A stretch of 42,087 bases of DNA from Phocoenobacter uteri. Its GTDB lineage: Bacteria > Pseudomonadota > Gammaproteobacteria > Enterobacterales > Pasteurellaceae. A program made the translations under genes and the position numbers. Numbering within the stretch: the first letter of the stretch is position 1; each line of letters begins with the position of its first letter. The stretch lies in NCBI RefSeq assembly GCF_900454895.1, contig NZ_UGTA01000002.1, positions 1 to 42,087 on the forward strand. Reading direction: 5' to 3'. The notes under the pieces were generated by a model that was not told the origin of the DNA, made no database searches, and was given only the letters and a program-made list of their open reading frames with translations. This document shows, in pieces, positions 40,702-42,087 of the stretch.

Positions 40702-42087
40702 ATGTCAGATATTAAAAAACCATTTTATAAAGAGGTTGCTGATAAATTAATAGATCAATTGGAAAAGGTGTTGCTCCTTGGCAAAGAGGGTGGACAGTTA
40801 CTGGCAGGCCTTACAATGTAATAACTGGGAAAATTATAGAGGGGCAATGTTTTAAATTTAGCATTATCTGGGCGTGAAGATCCACGTTGGATGACCTATA
40901 AACAGGCTCAGACTCTTGGAGCTCAGGTAAAAAAGGGGAGCGGGGGACAAAGGTTCAATATTGGATTTTTGAGGAGATGCAGACTATAAAAGATGAAAAT
41001 GGTAAACCTAGATTAGATCATAATGGCAAAGAAATTTTAGAAAAAGTACGCTTAGAAAGACCAAAAGTAATTAATTCAGTTGTTTTTAATGCAGAGCAAA
41101 TTGATGGATTGCCACCGCTCCAGAAAAATCAATAGATGTATGGATAGCATAGATAAAGCTGAACAAATTCTTAAAAACTCAGGGGCAATATAGAACATAA
41201 AAAACAGGATCAGGCATATTATCAAGCATCAACAGATAAGATTGTATTGCCTCTAAAAGAACAATTTGAGAAACCTGAATTTTATTATGGAACAGCATTG
41301 CATGAATTAGGCCATTGGACAGGGCATTCCACAAGACTAAATAGAGATTTAACTGGCCATTTTGGAGGTGAAAAATATGCAAGAGAAGAACTAAGAGCAG
41401 AGATTTCTTCAATGATGTTGGAAATGGAAGTAGGTATTCCACATGATACTAATAGGCATGCAAGTTATGTTCAAAGTTGGGTTGCAGTATTGAAGAGTGA
41501 TCCTGCTGAAATTATTAGAGCCTCATCTGATGCAGAAAAAATAAAAGATTTTGTCTTAAGTCTATCCCAAGAGCAAAAAATAGAGCTTAATAAGCAACAG
41601 GATGAAACAACAGAACTTAATTTAAGTATATTAGCTAGGGTAAATGATATGGAAAATTCTAATAAAACATATATCTCAGTTCCATTTAAAGAAAAAGAAG
41701 AAGCTAAAGCTTTGGGAGCTAAATGGGATAGGGGAGAATCATCTTGGTATATTCCTGAAAATCTTGATAAAGAAGCTTTTAGTAAATGGATGAATAAAGA
41801 AAATGTTAGAGTAGAAAAGAATAATTCAGAGAAAACATATTTGGTTGTTCCGTTAAAGAAAAGAAGAAGCTAAAGCTTTGGGTGCTAAGTGGGATAAATC
41901 TGTTAAGAGTTGGTATATTTCAGGTGTTGTAACTAATGAAATGAAGAAGTGGTTGCCAGAAAATAACCCTGTGCAACAAGATCCTGCATTATCTCCAAGA
42001 GAAGAGTTTTCTATTTTTATGAAGGATATGGGATTAGTTGTATCTGGCGAACATCCAATTATGGATGGTAAATTACATAGAGTTAGA
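40702..42087 (+). pseudogene. traC: TraC primase, copy 2, frameshifted and cut by window end
   Basis: The same gene as the first 465 or so codons of 7990-10293, with nine single-base losses: about 40767, 40830, 40846, 40937, 41126, 41141, 41186 and two near 41853-41860. The longest intact piece is 41247-41873, which carries the HELGH domain and the first DUF5710 unit. Error-type damage; use copy 1. Confidence 0.85.

Larger units (their letters stand above)
32723..42087. repeat. Terminal direct repeat, copy 2 (circular overlap)
   Basis: The second reading of 1-9384. Up to about 39430 I see no difference; after that 19 single-base deletions in A, T or G runs occur. I count 1 in orf143, 5 in the traE fragment, 4 in the acidic gene and 9 in traC, which equals the length difference. 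All differences are losses in homopolymers, as expected for unpolished single-molecule reads. Confidence 0.95.

Noticed and set aside
39121..42087. Several broken genes near the right edge, looking like decaying pseudogenes
   Set aside because: All lesions are single-base losses in homopolymers, and an intact copy of each gene exists at 6399-10293. They are contig-end errors.
1..42087. CRISPR arrays, tRNA, rRNA, insertion sequences, resistance genes
   Set aside because: Looked for and not seen; the only tandem repeats are the 60-bp units in trbL.

Overview
The window is one circular conjugative plasmid of 32,722 bp read once completely and then 9.4 kb further. Bases 1-9384 recur as 32723-42087. 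The repeat matches until about 39430. After that it differs by 19 single-base losses, all in runs of one base, which break the reading frames near the right edge. Copy 1 is the reliable version; the broken genes at the right end are most simply contig-end errors. The DNA is AT-rich throughout and the host looks like a Gram-negative proteobacterium (TrbH and another lipoprotein, a complete Trb mating apparatus, DnaA boxes). I see no uptake-sequence motif that would fix the genus.

The backbone is an AT-rich relative of the IncP (RP4/RK2) plasmids, in the same gene order. The Tra1 block runs both ways from oriT: traK-traL-traM leftwards (crossing the contig junction), and traJ-traI(with traH inside it)-traG-traF-orf143-a traE fragment-a small acidic gene-traC-ssb rightwards. 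The Tra2 block runs leftwards from 26344 to 14448 as trbA, B, C, D, E, F, G, H, I, J, L, M, N, with trbK missing. Four small genes, three of them about 90 codons or less with two membrane proteins among them, follow trbN, then a serine recombinase. The control and partition block (29.0-32.2 kb) is incC(parA)-korB-antitoxin-fic. Four perfect 17-bp copies of the RK2 KorB operator core, plus one variant, lie in each plasmid unit, at the oriT/traK side, after traF, before incC, inside fic and (variant) at 28984.

The replicon (26.4-28.7 kb) is not IncP-like: there is no trfA. It has a RepA of the IncFII/IncL-M/IncB type, an upstream small basic DNA-binding-type gene, a leader rich in hairpins that fits antisense copy control, and a downstream AT-rich origin with two perfect DnaA boxes.

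Cargo is mostly toxin-antitoxin and defence-evasion: a zeta-type kinase toxin with an unfamiliar 79-residue partner (11.1-12.2 kb), a Fic toxin with a VbhA-like antitoxin inside the KorB operon, an ArdC-type N-terminus on the TraC primase, and an OB-fold-like lipoprotein. No resistance genes, insertion sequences, CRISPR arrays, rRNA or tRNA were seen. The most interesting points are the Fic module tied to the KorB/T4SS circuitry, the overprinted traH, the conserved KorB operators in very AT-rich DNA, and the hybrid IncP-transfer/non-IncP-replication design.
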